The notes under the pieces were generated by a model. That model was not told the DNA's origin and did not search any database. It worked only from the letters and a program-made list of their open reading frames with translations. From Escallonia rubra (Eukaryota; Streptophyta; Magnoliopsida; Escalloniales; Escalloniaceae), in contig JAVXUO010000742.1 of assembly GCA_033065855.1 (NCBI GenBank), forward strand, positions 62,001-126,000: 64,000 nucleotides of DNA, written 5' to 3'. Shown here piece after piece: positions 52,620-64,000 of this stretch. A program made the position numbers and the translations under genes. The first letter of the stretch is position 1; every line of letters begins with the position of its first letter.

Positions 52620-53640
52620 TGTTCTAGGTGCGTAACAGTAGGTTTATGAGTCGGGCCAGTGGTCTAGTAATTGTGTGTATGCTTGGGACTTACATTCTGA
52701 GACTACAGAAGATTATCTAATCTAGTTATTTTTATGGTGGAAGAAGAGGTAGAAAGATGAAATTTCAAGTGTTAGCTGTGTTACCTTCAAGAGCTCTCAT
52801 GTCCTAATTCCAGTTGCCAGTGTGCGGGTCGGGTGATCTTTTTGTCTCTAACAAAGTGGTAATAGAGTCATAACAGTCCTAGTAGATGTTGTGGCGTTAA
52901 TATTTTAGTCAGTACGGTTATAGACTATTCGAAATGGATATTCGGGGTGAAAAATGATGTTTTTATTTTTCGTGAGATCGAGTGGGGAGTTTCCTTTCCT
53001 TGTATCTCAAATCATGTAAGTTGTGAGATGTAGTCGGTGAAGAACGACATAGTAGTTTCAAGCAAAATGATTTTGTAAAAATAAATAGTACTATCATTTT
53101 CAAGATGGTGTGAAGAACACGTTCAATGATACACATTGGGTAAGCATAAAAAGGTTCTTTGATCCGAAGAAAATGCAAGAATTATACCAAGGAAATGTGT
53201 GAGGTCTAATATCCACATGAACATTGAAAAAAGTTGACTAGTTCGACATGGAAATGAACCACGTGCTTTATACAACAAAAAGAGATGGTTATAAAAATTG
53301 TCGCTCTCGAAGATAATGGAAATAGAGCAATGGTTGGGACGTTTACCAAACCCCGCAATGATCAAGACTACATGGAGCTAAGAGTCAAAGTTTAAAATGG
53401 GGAGGTTAAACATAAACCTGATTTCTTTAGTGTTAGAAAATTGGTGTAAAACTGGTATTCCTCATGACCTGCGGGACTCCTTCAGTCGTGGATCATGGTT
53501 CACCCCAAGTGAGTGATGAAGAGGATCTCATGCCTGGTGAGTAAAACCAGACTACTTAGCATTAATTAAGAACTTTTACCTGGCCCACGTTTCATATTTG
53601 TGCAGGTACAATCAATTTAATAGCAAGGATGCAGGAATTG
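52620..53640 (+). mobile_element. Degenerate Ty1/copia remnant, copy 3
   Basis: LTR-like DNA, then a mutated primer-binding site AAAGTGGTAATAGAGTC at 52854-52870, then decayed internal sequence colinear with copies 1 and 2 but with a deletion between the leader and the 'cacgtgctttatacaac' block (53257). No frame is intact. Confidence 0.65.
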
Positions 53641-55391
53641 AGCTCCATAGGCTAAGCAAATAGCGTGGCTTTAGCAGACTTAAGCTGTTAAGAGAAAAGT
53701 CTAGGGAAATAGAGGTAACAAGTTATAAATTGTGGTACACAACAACATTTCTGAGTAGTCTCGCAAATGACTGGCCGATCTCAGAGTCTTGCAAGTCAGG
53801 ACGAATTGCGGCTTTATACCATTAAAAATTGGTGTACAATGTTGAGTTAATATGCTAATGAAAACTTGATAAATTATCGAAATTATAACATGAAAATATC
53901 CTATGAATAAAAGGTCATATTGATAAGATAAGGCGGGTTGATTGTTGCACCCCAAAGAGCATGCATGCATGGTGCAGATTACATTACAATATTACATCAC
54001 TAAAGGAAAAAGATAGGAGCAGGAGAGCAAAACAAGTTCAAAAATGAAAACCAGTGGAAGGAAGCATAAATGAGTGTTCAATTACAGGATACCAAACAAC
54101 ACAAGACCGCTCCGTTATGTCAGTTGGTAGTTCTCGTCACCCTCAACATCAAACCATTGTCCGCATCGATGCAGATTCAATTGAAAAGATCGTGGGAAGC
54201 AATATGAACAGCCATAGATTGTGGCCATATTTGGAGAGAAAAACCATTGCTTCCAGTGGTCGTTCTTCGATGCAGATCTGCATCCAAGAGAGATCTAAGA
54301 CACAATATGCCCATGGATCCAGCATGTCTCGATAGGACCACAATGGCAATACAGTTAGGCAGTGTACGCAGAACGTAGAAAGAATCACCTCGTCAAAAAT
54401 ATTAGCCTCACTGGGATACCAACTCCACGACACTCCCACACCCTATATGTCTTCACCCCTGTCAAACATCTTCCCCACCAGCTAGCCAATTTTTAACCAT
54501 AAAAAGTAGCAATGGGGGGGGGGTAACCATTAGTCGTCGTTGATTGGTGTTGCTATTGTATAGCTCATTACTTCAGGTTGGGTCGACATAGATGATGATG
54601 AAGATCTCCAAGGTGGCAAAATGTTGATAATTGACTTGGAAATGATACTGCGTCAAGTGCTAAATGGCGATGAGATGAAACCGCCCGCAACTACGTGGCT
54701 TGGAAATGATATTGCGTCAAGCGCTGAATGGCGATGAGATGAAACGGCCCGTGATTACGTGACATCACCATTACATTGAAAATTTCTCTTAGGATTGGAC
54801 CACTTTAGTAAGTACTAGGGGATGGGGTACATGTATTGCCTGTGCAAGATTATATTGTCAATAGAAAGTAGACATTTACGGTGTTACTTGTGAATCAAAG
54901 ACGTATATTCGAACCCACTGAGATTCACTACTGCTATTCCTGTGGATATCACTAAATAAGTTGTTTAGAGGTAAGGTGCGAAGTTCTTGAGGTACTATTT
55001 TTAGAATTTTTTCTGATTAAATAGAAAATCATATATTAATAATTCAAAACTCCGAAAATACCTCGCGCACGTGCATCCTGCCTTCCTGTCCTAATCTTTC
55101 GTAATTTCCCAAATTTGAGAATTTTCATTTTCATCCCAAAATAGCGTACCGCCCAATTTTCATTTCAAAAATTTGCCATTTTCTTTCAGAGCTTTCTCTC
55201 CCTTCTTTCGCCTTCCCTAAAGAGAATCCAGCCAGTCAGCCACCACCATTATATCATCACATCCTCGAAACCCCCAAAAATCCCTAATCTTCTCAAAGCT
55301 GAGCCTGATTGTGAGAGATTCTCTTCGAAATTCCCACTTCTGATCTGGGTTTTCATTTCTTGTAGTACTTTACAGACTTGACGCCGAATAG
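53641..55391. other. Intergenic region and promoter of the UVI4/OSD1-like gene
   Basis: No gene is seen. A tandem duplication of about 70 bases occurs at 54625-54760 ('gcgtcaagtgctaaatggcgatgagatgaaa' word repeated). A CT-rich 5' UTR-like stretch (55180-55260) precedes the gene start at 55392. The rest is ordinary AT-rich spacer. Confidence 0.5.
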
Positions 55392-56479
55392 ATGCCGGAA
55401 TCAAGAGACAGACTGTCGAGGCAAAATGACATCGCGGGGACTTACATACGTCGTCTTCGGTCGAGGGGCAGAACTGGGGTTCTAGCGGACGAACCGGAGA
55501 TGGGTGCCGGAACTCGGTTCCGGTGGGGAGCGGCCGCGTTGACCGGCACACGTGGACCAATGGGAGTGGCGGCTCAGCAAGGGGCACCAAGGATTGGAAG
55601 TGGGGTTCGCCGGACTTTGAACGGAACGCCTCCCGCAGTGGGCCGTCGGAGCACCCCGGCGAGAGCTTCCCAGCGACGGCGTGGAGCGGGTAGCAGTATT
55701 TTACCTTCTTGGTACCCACGAAGACCTCTTGGTGACGTCACTGCTGTTGTGAGGGTAAATGACTCTCTCAACCCCAAATGTTCTTCGGTTGTTAGATTTG
55801 GCGAAATTAGTGCGAGATTAATTAGGTTTTTGAGTAAGTATTAAGATATATAGTTTTTCTGTCTGTGTTTTGTGTGTTCGTCTGTGATTTGATGCACTAT
55901 TGGTATTGGTTAATCTCATAGGGTATTGAATCCACTTTGTTCTTAGGTTCTTAGGCTCCCACATAATCGAATTTGAGTCATTAGCTACTTGAGTAGTGTG
56001 ATTGGAATTGGGATCAAATCAAATGGGTAGGAGTGGATTATGCACATGTATATAAGTTTTGCATGACAGATCTGATTTTTATTTCTCAATAGGGCATTGA
56101 AAGAAGAAGGGCTCGATTGAGGGAAAGTGAAGACCAGCAACTTGAAAATCCATTGCCGCAGGGCCAAAGTGCACAAGATTCTTTTTTGTTTACACCAGGT
56201 GCTCAGCTCAAGCAAAATTTGTCTCTGCTCACTCCTAATCCAACTCTTGCAATCAGACCTTGCCCAACATCTGTTGGTAAAGTGACGAAGATATTACTTG
56301 ATATCACTAATCAGAATTGCGGAGAGCCAGATTTCCTCACACCCCAGAAGAGGCTCTTGAACTCGATTGACGCGGTTGAGAAAGTGGTGATGGAGGAGCT
56401 GCGCAAATTGGAGAAGACCCCTGCTGCTAAGAAGGCAGAGAGGGAGAAAAGAGTTCGCACACTGATGTCAATGCGCTGA
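55392..56479 (+). CDS. UVI4/POLYCHOME - OSD1/GIG1 family APC/C inhibitor, two exons (55392-55754, 56093-56479)
   Basis: Exon 1 ends before GTAAAT at 55755 and exon 2 starts after CTCAATAG 56092, phase 0, giving 249 residues, the family size. Family signatures in order: an N-terminal MPESRDRL that contains an RxxL D-box-like motif, the core [30 protein letters not shown] split by the intron, [26 protein letters not shown] and the C-terminal RVRTLMSMR ending in Met-Arg, the 'MR tail' used to bind the anaphase-promoting complex. In Arabidopsis these proteins restrain APC/C and thereby control endoreduplication (UVI4) or meiotic and mitotic division transitions (OSD1). I cannot tell which of the two paralogues this is. 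It sits alone between retroelement remnants and shows no damage. Confidence 0.92.
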
Positions 56480-56948
56480 TTGACTTAATAGCTCCCGACT
56501 TTCATATCAACTCTCGTTGAGCGCCGCAAAGAGAATCTCGGGAGAGAGGAGAATGTGCGACCATCCTATGTGGTAAGATCATCTTCTGGTGATCATTGGT
56601 TCTCAAAGTTTGCTTTCTTCGGCAGGCAGTTTGCGATTTGTAACTTCTCCCTTTGAATATGACAAGGATATACCAATTTTATGGACTGAAACTTGTACTT
56701 TCTGGCTACTCTTCGTTCATGGTGTTAACCGCAATATTCAAGGTTGAATCTGCAGAAAGCTCTGTTCCCTCTTATTTCTAGTCTTTTGTATTTTTGGTTT
56801 AACACGAGGCTCAAGACCTGAACAACAATCATAGGGCGTTGAGTAACTTTGGGTTCTTAGATAGCTAGATAATGCTATGTGTAATTCCGTAATATGGGCG
56901 GAGATGAAATTTTCAATACTCTACAGGTTTTTTTACAATATTGGTAAC
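56480..56948. other. 3' UTR and spacer after the UVI4/OSD1-like gene
   Basis: AT-rich 3' flank of the plus-strand gene with no other feature. Confidence 0.5.
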
Positions 56949-57640
56949 TTAGCTGAGTTTCCAGGCAGCAGGGGTTGGGAAATTGGCTTGTTTACCATGA
57001 ATACTCGACTTTATTCTCCTGGCGATCACTAAACCACCTCTGGTAAGCATTCGTTTCCATTCACCAACATAACTACCAAAACCAGCATCAAACTTACCAG
57101 TGGACATCGGATGTAGGTGAAAATCCCGAGCATGCTTAACATCCTTTGGCAATAACCTTAGCCGGTGTTGGTTCCTAAATGAATCTCTCTCATGCCCACA
57201 ACCTTATATGAAGTATCTGTTCCATCCTAAAATACTCAAAACCACGACTGATATAGGATGTGAAGAGCTCACCAAGCCATGCGACATGAAAGGATGCACC
57301 TGAATCAGTCACCCAATTGCGGGGGTTTGTAAGTGTCCAACTAAACCTATCTGAGGAATAAACTGAAATTTTGTCAACCATCTGGTAGCAGTTCCCCTTC
57401 TTGACTGTTCAACATCCGAACCTTTGACCAAACGCCACTCTCCTGAGGAGCCTCCCAACTTCTGGGAGGTGAATTGAGTTTGCAATTTCCCTCTTGGATA
57501 AGACAAAGGAAATACCATCCGCAGGATGTACTAGAGCTGACTTACTACTCGGAATAACATTTGGAAGAAGTAGAATTACTCCATTTACTGGGGGGTGAAA
57601 ACTTATAATCAAAACATTAACCAATAACACTCGGAAATTT
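56949..57640 (-). pseudogene. Ty1/copia polyprotein fragment around the protease
   Basis: Several overlapping minus-strand frames together resemble a copia Gag-Pol segment: the aspartic protease site WVTDSGASFHV (57265-57320), followed by blocks ending in HARDFHLHPMSTGKFDAGF. The pieces lie in different frames and contain stops, so the fragment is dead. No LTRs are visible nearby. Confidence 0.6.
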
Positions 57641-58589
57641 TGGCACTACAAAACGAGAGGTTTTCTTGTCACAATATAAGGAGTGGACTTGTGCTACCTT
57701 CCTATATTAGGTGAGGCAACTAGCCGTTCCCACACACAGTTGCACACAAACACAATGCTGATGAAAAAAAGGAAAGTCTAACCAACAAAAGTGAATCTTG
57801 CATTAGGATGGGAAGCTCAAGACCATGAGGCCCTCCTTGTCCACAACCTTCGCTTCCCTATGGATCATGAAGTGAGGTGTTATTTCTATAATTTGACATA
57901 GAACGGAGCATGACACTGGGGGAATTTTTTTAAGTCACATAACTAGACAATCATCTTGGTGGTCATTGGATGCTGTTAGACACCCAACATAGAACCACCA
58001 GCCCTTCCTCCTCTCATCTCAGCCTCAACGTTCGGACCACATTGGTTACCACTGTACATCTCTCCTTCCTGGTTCTTCTCTATCCATCGAATGCCCATGC
58101 GAGAATAGCTGCTCTCCATCTAATATTTAAAGCAGAAAATAGAGTAAAAGGCTGTATTATATGCATAACAATAACTACACAAGACACATGGGCATAAAGT
58201 GCAACTGTATTTTCTTCAAAAACTGGCAACAGGGAAAGTACTACCCGAACACTAAAACATATCTGCCCAACTTTACCTAATTGATTTGCAAACTCAAATG
58301 AGAACCCCAAAATGTTTACATGATTGGCATCGGGGATTTTAATGTTTAAGTTCGTTTAATATTCAAATGGTCCAGTATTGACAGAAACTGTCTTCTCTTT
58401 TCGTAAAGGGAAAAAGCAAAGTTCAAGATTTTTTCTCTTCATCTCAAACAAAAGAGTAATGATTTGATACAACAGCATAAGTAAATTCTTCCATTAGGGG
58501 TATAAAATAAAAATGAGACTAACAGTCCAAAACAACTTAGATCTTTGCACATGGGACATTTTAAGTTCCAAAATAATATCCAACAAACA
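57641..58589. other. Spacer between copia fragment and the EML 3' end
   Basis: No convincing gene. The part nearest 58589 is the 3' UTR and downstream flank of the minus-strand EMSY-LIKE gene. Confidence 0.5.
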
Positions 58590-61500
58590 TCAAATGGGTT
58601 TTGTACACATGAATCTGTTACCACTTCCGCTGTCATAGGCATCTGCAAGCTTAGCAATCACATCGATCAGTAGTTGTTCTTGCTCCTGCATTAGCAATAA
58701 ATTATCAAGCTTCAATGCCAAATGATAGGATCTACAATGTTACTTGGCATATGTTTCAATTCAAACCTTGAGCAGTTTCTTTGCCTTTTCAATCTCAAAG
58801 GGATCGGGATTATTTGCACCAAAAACCTTCTCAACCTGTCAATGTCAAAAGGTAAGGATAACAACACAGTGAAATGCAATGCTGTACAAGCTCAAGATAG
58901 TCATGTAAGATACCTCCTTAATTAGTGTGTCTGTGTGAGGTATTTCAATATCATTTGAAACCTTCTTTAAATCACCATTCTGCAATGGCGGAAATCTACA
59001 ACCTTGTTCACCACGCACACTTTGACGAGATATTCCTGGATCCTCGTCTACCCATCGGATATCCTCAGAAGGTATCTGCAATGAATGGCAATTTTCCTCT
59101 TTTAAAGCTTCATCACCAGGAACATACTTCATCAGATTAAAGCATTCATTCATACGTAGGAAACGGCTTGAGCCACTAATCCGAAAGAGATGAATCAATG
59201 AATCCCTCATTCAAGCCTGCTAACAACAGAAGAAAAGGCCCATGAAAGAAGCCCAGTGACACACCACTAAAATTGCCAAGATGCCTCCCTAGACTTTTCC
59301 TCAGAATCCTCCATGAACTTGGAAAACTAGCTTTCAAGCCTATCACAAGATTTAGCGATTGGCAGCAGAACCTGCCACTCCTTATCAGGCTAAGGAAGGG
59401 AGAGAACACCTTCACTAGGAGGGACTTAGTCATGTAGAAGACTTGCACAATACAGTTATCCCTGCACCACGGTCTACATTTTTTGGTCTGATATGTTCCC
59501 AGTTATAAAATTCCCAGCTAATACAATTCCAAGAGGCTAGAAATCGTTATCTAGTGGGCAATCTAAGTTTCCAGGATTCATCAGTATAATTTGATGTTAA
59601 CTTCTTACTCCTGAAATTCTGATAAGCGAGAGCAAATGATTTTGACAAGAGACTTGGATTTCATAGAAATTCTCTTTCAAGACAAATTAAATTAGTCTTA
59701 CAACACAGATATCAAAATTGATGAGGGGATGCCTTGACCTCATCCTGGTTGCTACATCTTTGCTATTCAACTGAACTAGAAATACAAAAATGCTATACTG
59801 TCCAATGTCTTTGAAATTGTACAGATCTGCAAATTCACGCAACATGAGCCCCGTTTATGTTTTCACAATGTCCTCTTACAGACTATTTCTTGTTTCACTT
59901 TTTATCTGAAAAGTAAAGACCCAGATGACTAAACATAAGTTGTGGTAACAGTATTAACTCGTCACTTGACGACTCTCACCTTTCAAGTCAATGTTGATGT
60001 TTAAGTTATACACGTAGACAAATGTACATGTCTATTTTTCCCTTTTCCAACAGCAGCCATAAATGGCAATATATACAAACGAAAAACCTCCTCACCCCCC
60101 TTCCAAAACCCCCCAACTCTCCAGAAATATCAAAACAAACACCTATCTAAGACAAGTAGATAGTTCTCTGAACTGATAATCAATGGTGTCTTTGAGTGCA
60201 TTTGCTGCAAAATTACTTTCTTACATGCTTTATAAGCTTTCAAGTAAAAGGTCAAGTCAAGGGTGTTTGAACGATGTCAAATTTGAAGGCTACAGAGAGA
60301 GGAACAAAAGATACAATGGCCAAGCTAGAAAAACCCCACATACCAATCCATCTAGGGTATGCTACACCACCAAATATACTAAGCAATGCATCACAATGAG
60401 CATATCCAGTGAAAAAACTAGAAGTGGCATGTCTTTGGCTTCAAAAAGTTGCAAGCAGACAATGCAAGGCACGATGAAGATTAATACTCTCTCCGTCCCA
60501 CATAATTTGATCACTTTTTTTTTTCTGCACGCAAACTAAGGATTTAGGTCATATATTGTGTGTTTCCCATTCTACCCTTTAGAGAGAGGAGGGGAAGAAA
60601 GTGGGCCAGAAGAGGTTAGAGGGTTAAATGTAGAGAGAGAAATAGAATAAAAAATTGTAAGGAGGGCCAAGAGAGAGAAAATGAGTAGGTGGAGAGTTAG
60701 ATGTAGAGAAACAGAATAAAAAAGGGTAAATATGTAAAAATGCCTACGGAAATCTTTCTTAATTTGGAAGTGATCAATTTTTGTGGGACAGAGGGAGTAC
60801 CTTTCTACCCAACTATCTAAAGGACTTGATCACAACGTTAAAAGACCAACCATTAATTATCCTACACATAAAACCATTACCTAAATGGCAAGTTCTTCCT
60901 CAATTCACTTTGCATTTGAATAAGATGATCAAAGATCAGTTGGTACTCTTGGAGTAGTTGGCCTTGCTCAGAATCTATGCGCCCATGATTTTGTTGCTCA
61001 GGAAATTTGCGCTACTTGTAATTTTTTAACCCAAAGTATCTTAATCTAAATTATATGGAAGTTAATTCCGTTGTAGAAAAATGGAGTGTTACAAATATAT
61101 TGGAAGCCTGAAACAAACTAGAAAACTCATCTTGGTGCTCGAAGCGTTCAACTAATGCACATAATGGTCTGAGACTATATAGGGTGAACTTTAGAATCTC
61201 CTATCAAATATCTGTCAACTAGGAAGCACGGATATGGATGCGGGTGCGGATGTCATTTTTGAAAAATATAGGACACGGGTGCAGCGCGGATACAGCTAAT
61301 TTTGTATATTTAATAAATTATTTATCAATGACAACTATTTTGTCTTTCCAACCAAATTAGTGAGGGGTTTTTTGAATTGATGGGCTGTTTTGCAGTTATT
61401 GAAAATTATATACCTGATTTTAGTAAAAGATTGTATTGGTTCAGTAGTAATATTAAGTCTGTTTTAGATATCATAAGTTAATACCTGATTTTAGTAAAAG

Positions 61501-64000
61501 ATTGTATTTAGTTCCATAAAGCTGTCATGACTCCTGAGTGACCACATGCATTTAAACATCTGGTTATTATGGGTTAAAGAACCAACACATCGACAAAGCA
61601 GATGTACTTGACCCCTCATCTTCTTCTTCTTCTTCCCGGATACCGCTGCTACTGCCGGATCAATAACAGGGATCGACATCTTTTTCAAAGGTCGGTCTCC
61701 AATAGATGGTCTCTAGTAGCCGCCGCTGCCTAGGGTATTGGATGGCTGCTCCTTCCCCTCCCTCTTCTCTCTCTCCTCTCTCTGTCCCTTAAGGGCAATT
61801 AATATTTTCTGAAGGGCAATTAATATTTTCTCTTCTTTTGGTCCCAATTCTAATAGACTTAGGATCATGCTATAGACAATGATGAGATATGCAACCCAAA
61901 AAGGACCCCATTTAAACATGCTGTATGGTAGTGCAAAAAAGTACTGTGTCCAAGCAACAAGGAGCATAAACAAAAAATTTCTGCTAGAGTGATATCTGTA
62001 TGCAAAAAACTTCCTGTATCCAGTAACGTCGACCAAAACCAAGTAGATTTGTTTTAGATAGGTTCTTAGGCTAGCGGGCATCTCAGATACTTCTGAGAGT
62101 AAGTTGCATAGTTTCTATTTCTTCAATCCTTTATTGCATGCCTTATACCTCATCCATCCATCTTCCTTCTCTTTCCAGCATCTAAATCTAGTTGGACTCC
62201 GACTCCATATTTAGGATTTCCAAAGACTCAAGATGCTACAACCTGCCTGAAACAGTCATATACCGCCAAACCCAAGCTCAACTTGTAGGCTTCAATTGAT
62301 AGGACTTCTTTACCACCAGAGCTCAATTTGCTAAAAAAAAGGAAGAAGAAGAAAAACCGAAAAGAAAAAGAAAAAAAAAATCATTTGTCTGCATGGGAGT
62401 TTTAACTGAAGCTCTTTCCATTGACTTGTCAATATACAAGTTATTCACACCTCACGTACAGGAAACTCTTGCATGGGAACGCTTCTATCTGCGAACCGCA
62501 CTTTTGCAATCCAAAGTTAGGAGCTCCATACTCTTTCTCTCTCTAAAAACTTGGACCCATGTGAATCCATCATGTCAGTACATGCAACCCTAGTGGGTGG
62601 GAAATATGCTGCCAAAGAAACTCTCACAAGCAGTGAACAGAGAAAGGCAAACTACTTTCTTAACCTCTGTTGTTTGTCAAGGCAAGTAGCTGGTAGCCAC
62701 TCGATATGACAAGTACAAAAGTAACAATTCTGTGGTCCTTTCAAGACAAACCAAAACATGCAAACAAAAAAAGAAAGGCTACTGAATACTGATCCATGAT
62801 TTTTATACATAAATTAATACTAGCCAATCCCAACCTAGATACTTCTAGGTGCCTTTGCTCCCCCATCTTCGTGCTACTATGTTTCACACATCAAAAGTTA
62901 TATATGGATTTGGACAAAAAAACCTTCAATTGCACACAAGAATCATTGAAGTCTGACACCTTTAAAGGAAATCTAGTCAATGAAAATAAAAATTCAAGCA
63001 ACACTTGAAAAAAAAATTCATGCTCGAGTATATAAGAGGAGAACAGAGTGCTCACAGCTCCATAATTAGCAAATATTATACATATGTAGGGTCATGGACA
63101 TTACTCATTTTATGCGTAATGGTTCAATCCCTTAAATACATTGTACGCCACAATCAAAGTTTTTAGAAGTCCCATGCTATGAATAGAAATAAACTCGAGA
63201 AGTAATCCTCGTCAATGTGGAAAAGATGTAAAGAGTCATTTGAAGATCACAAGCACAAAATATTGGCTAAACATAAAGCCAGCTCAGGCCTACATACCAG
63301 GAGAAAATTAAGCACAAATAACTCAAATGTCAAACATTACATTTCACGAAATAAAAATTTAAGGTACTCTCGTCAAGGTTATAAACATCATATTGATGTG
63401 TCTCTGCACAACCGTATTCAAATATTGGGGAAGAAAAACTTTAGTTAATACAAAAAGTTAAACAGACATACCTCCTTTAGATTAACCCATTCATAGGACT
63501 CACGTGCAGTACCCCTATCATAGGTCAAAGCATGACGTCCCTGAAATAGGTTGAGACTTATACTAAGGATGGCTATAGAAGGGCAAACTACTTAAAAAAT
63601 ACAGATAACTGACATTCTTTATGAATAGTTACATCTATTTAAAGTATGATATCACGAAACTTTGGACTAAACATGCTATTTTCGTCTCTTAGTTTGATGT
63701 CAATGTAGTTCGTGCTACTTTAAATTTAGCCAATTCAGAGTATAACTTCCATTGTCATGAGCTACTCATTAAAAACATACAAACATAGATGCACGTGTGT
63801 GTATAAATGTATTTGCATGTGTGTGTGTGTGTGTTTACTTAAACTCTATTGTCAGTTTGCTGCCGTCCCTTGAGTTAGTGATGTGGTATTTCTGTGCAAG
63901 ATCTGCAACTAACTGCGCAAGGCAAATCTTCTAGGAAGCATTGACACCTCATATAGGTCGAGGTATGGTGTCTGGCACCTACCGACACCTCGACACCTCA
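58590..64000 (-). CDS. EML: EMSY-LIKE (EML) protein, 3' part; visible exons 63472-63540, 58914-59075, 58767-58835, 58590-58685
   Basis: Four phase-0 exons encode 154 minus-strand codons ending at TGA 58590-58592; upstream exons lie beyond the window. The first visible exon has HALTYDRGTARESYEWVNLKE, the end of the Agenet/Tudor domain of plant EMSY-LIKE proteins; the next starts IPSEDIRWVDEDPGIS, and the last three carry DIEIPHTDTLIKEVEKVFG, NPDPFEIEKAKKLLK and the coiled-coil end EQEQLLIDVIAKLADA. Those motifs are diagnostic of EML1-EML4, nuclear proteins with an ENT domain and an Agenet domain that read chromatin and act in defence gene control and seed development. The tail after LADA is short (YDSGSGNRFMCTKPI) where Arabidopsis relatives are acidic. 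Part of the 4.4-kb intron (59076-63471) was duplicated to 16740-30335. Splice sites are GT-AG throughout. Confidence 0.88.
59369..60410. repeat. Source segment of the EML-intron duplication
   Basis: Colinear with 16740-17035, 26119-26295 and 29848-30335. It is uninterrupted here, so it serves as the empty-site reference for the Helitron-like and LINE insertions. Similarity stops at about 60400-60410. Confidence 0.85.
60487..60797. mobile_element. Stowaway-like MITE in the EML intron
   Basis: Ends CTCTCTCCGTCCCACATAAT and (inverted) CTCCCTCTGTCCCACAAAAA, flanked by TA on both sides (60485-60486 and 60798-60799), as expected for Stowaway/mariner. The interior shares 'ttagagagaggaggggaagaa' and 'atgtagagagaaata' blocks with 5503-5860. 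It lies just to the right of the duplication breakpoint. Confidence 0.8.
63541..64000 (-). other. Upstream intron of the EML gene, partial
   Basis: The exon at 63472-63540 is preceded (higher coordinates) by intron DNA to the window end. It contains a short GT microsatellite (63817-63833) and, at 63940-64000, repeated 'acacctcgac' words. No further Agenet-domain exon is recognised. Confidence 0.6.

Larger units (their letters stand above)
59076..63471 (-). other. 4.4-kb intron of the EML gene
   Basis: The intron holds the source segment of the duplication (59369-60410), a Stowaway-like MITE (60487-60797), a fragment of a repeat with 'cggatatggatgcgggtgcgg' words (61220-61300) and long stretches of plain AT-rich DNA. 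A minus-strand frame at 61713-62081 with hydrophobic and then charged residues has no recognisable domain and is not called as a gene. Confidence 0.75.

Noticed and set aside
54054..54439. Overlapping frames of about 95 codons on both strands
   Set aside because: No domain, no splice or promoter signals, and both strands are open equally, so they are likely chance frames.
61713..62081. Minus-strand frame of 122 codons with hydrophobic segments
   Set aside because: It lies inside the EML intron, has no recognisable domain, splice context or homologue that I know, and ends in low-complexity Lys/Glu sequence.

Overview
This is nuclear DNA from a flowering plant. The genes have introns and carry plant-only families (class III monoterpene synthases, UVI4/OSD1-type cell-cycle inhibitor, EMSY-LIKE protein, SANT-bromodomain protein), and the spaces are packed with plant transposons. 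A monoterpene synthase array suggests an asterid, perhaps Lamiales, but that is inference; nothing here fixes the species.

Layout from left to right. (1) 1-4,150: the 3' end of an unidentified gene with a coiled-coil tail (possibly NPH3-like), a Mutator-like element with compound inverted repeats (760-2052) and a Pack-MULE (2546-3786) that captured the start of an AGD6/7-type ARF-GAP gene. (2) 4,151-8,892: an intact three-exon SANT-bromodomain gene on the plus strand. (3) 9,461-16,330: TPS-1, a dead minus-strand terpene synthase with frameshifts, a stop and several insertions, followed by a copia remnant. (4) 16,740-30,335: a copy of part of the EMSY-LIKE gene's big intron, expanded by a Helitron-like insertion (itself hosting two nested hATs and a solo LTR) and by an L1 LINE. 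(5) 30,336-40,949: a broken copy of the 3' end of the bromodomain gene, split by two sister non-autonomous LTR elements, each with a perfect 5-bp target duplication. (6) 41,477-46,490: TPS-2, intact over seven exons, then a second copia remnant and a 3 x 127-bp repeat. (7) 46,490-49,110: a Ty3/gypsy-type remnant. (8) 49,480-53,560: TPS-3, intact over seven exons, and a third copia remnant. (9) 55,392-56,479: an intact UVI4/OSD1-family gene. (10) 58,590-64,000: the 3' part of an EMSY-LIKE gene on the minus strand, running off the window.

The order [bromodomain 3' end - TPS - copia - EML intron] occurs twice, and the second unit begins exactly where EML-intron sequence is fused to bromodomain-gene sequence near 30,335. 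That is the signature of a tandem segmental duplication, which made a terpene synthase cluster; a later duplication gave TPS-3. Elements present in only one paralogous copy give a relative order of later insertions. The intact TPS-2 and TPS-3 encode plastid-targeted proteins with RR(x)8W, RDR, DDxxD and NSE/DTE motifs and probably cyclise geranyl diphosphate to monoterpenes; the product cannot be read from sequence. All coordinates for exons were set by splice signals, frame continuity and comparison among the three TPS copies.
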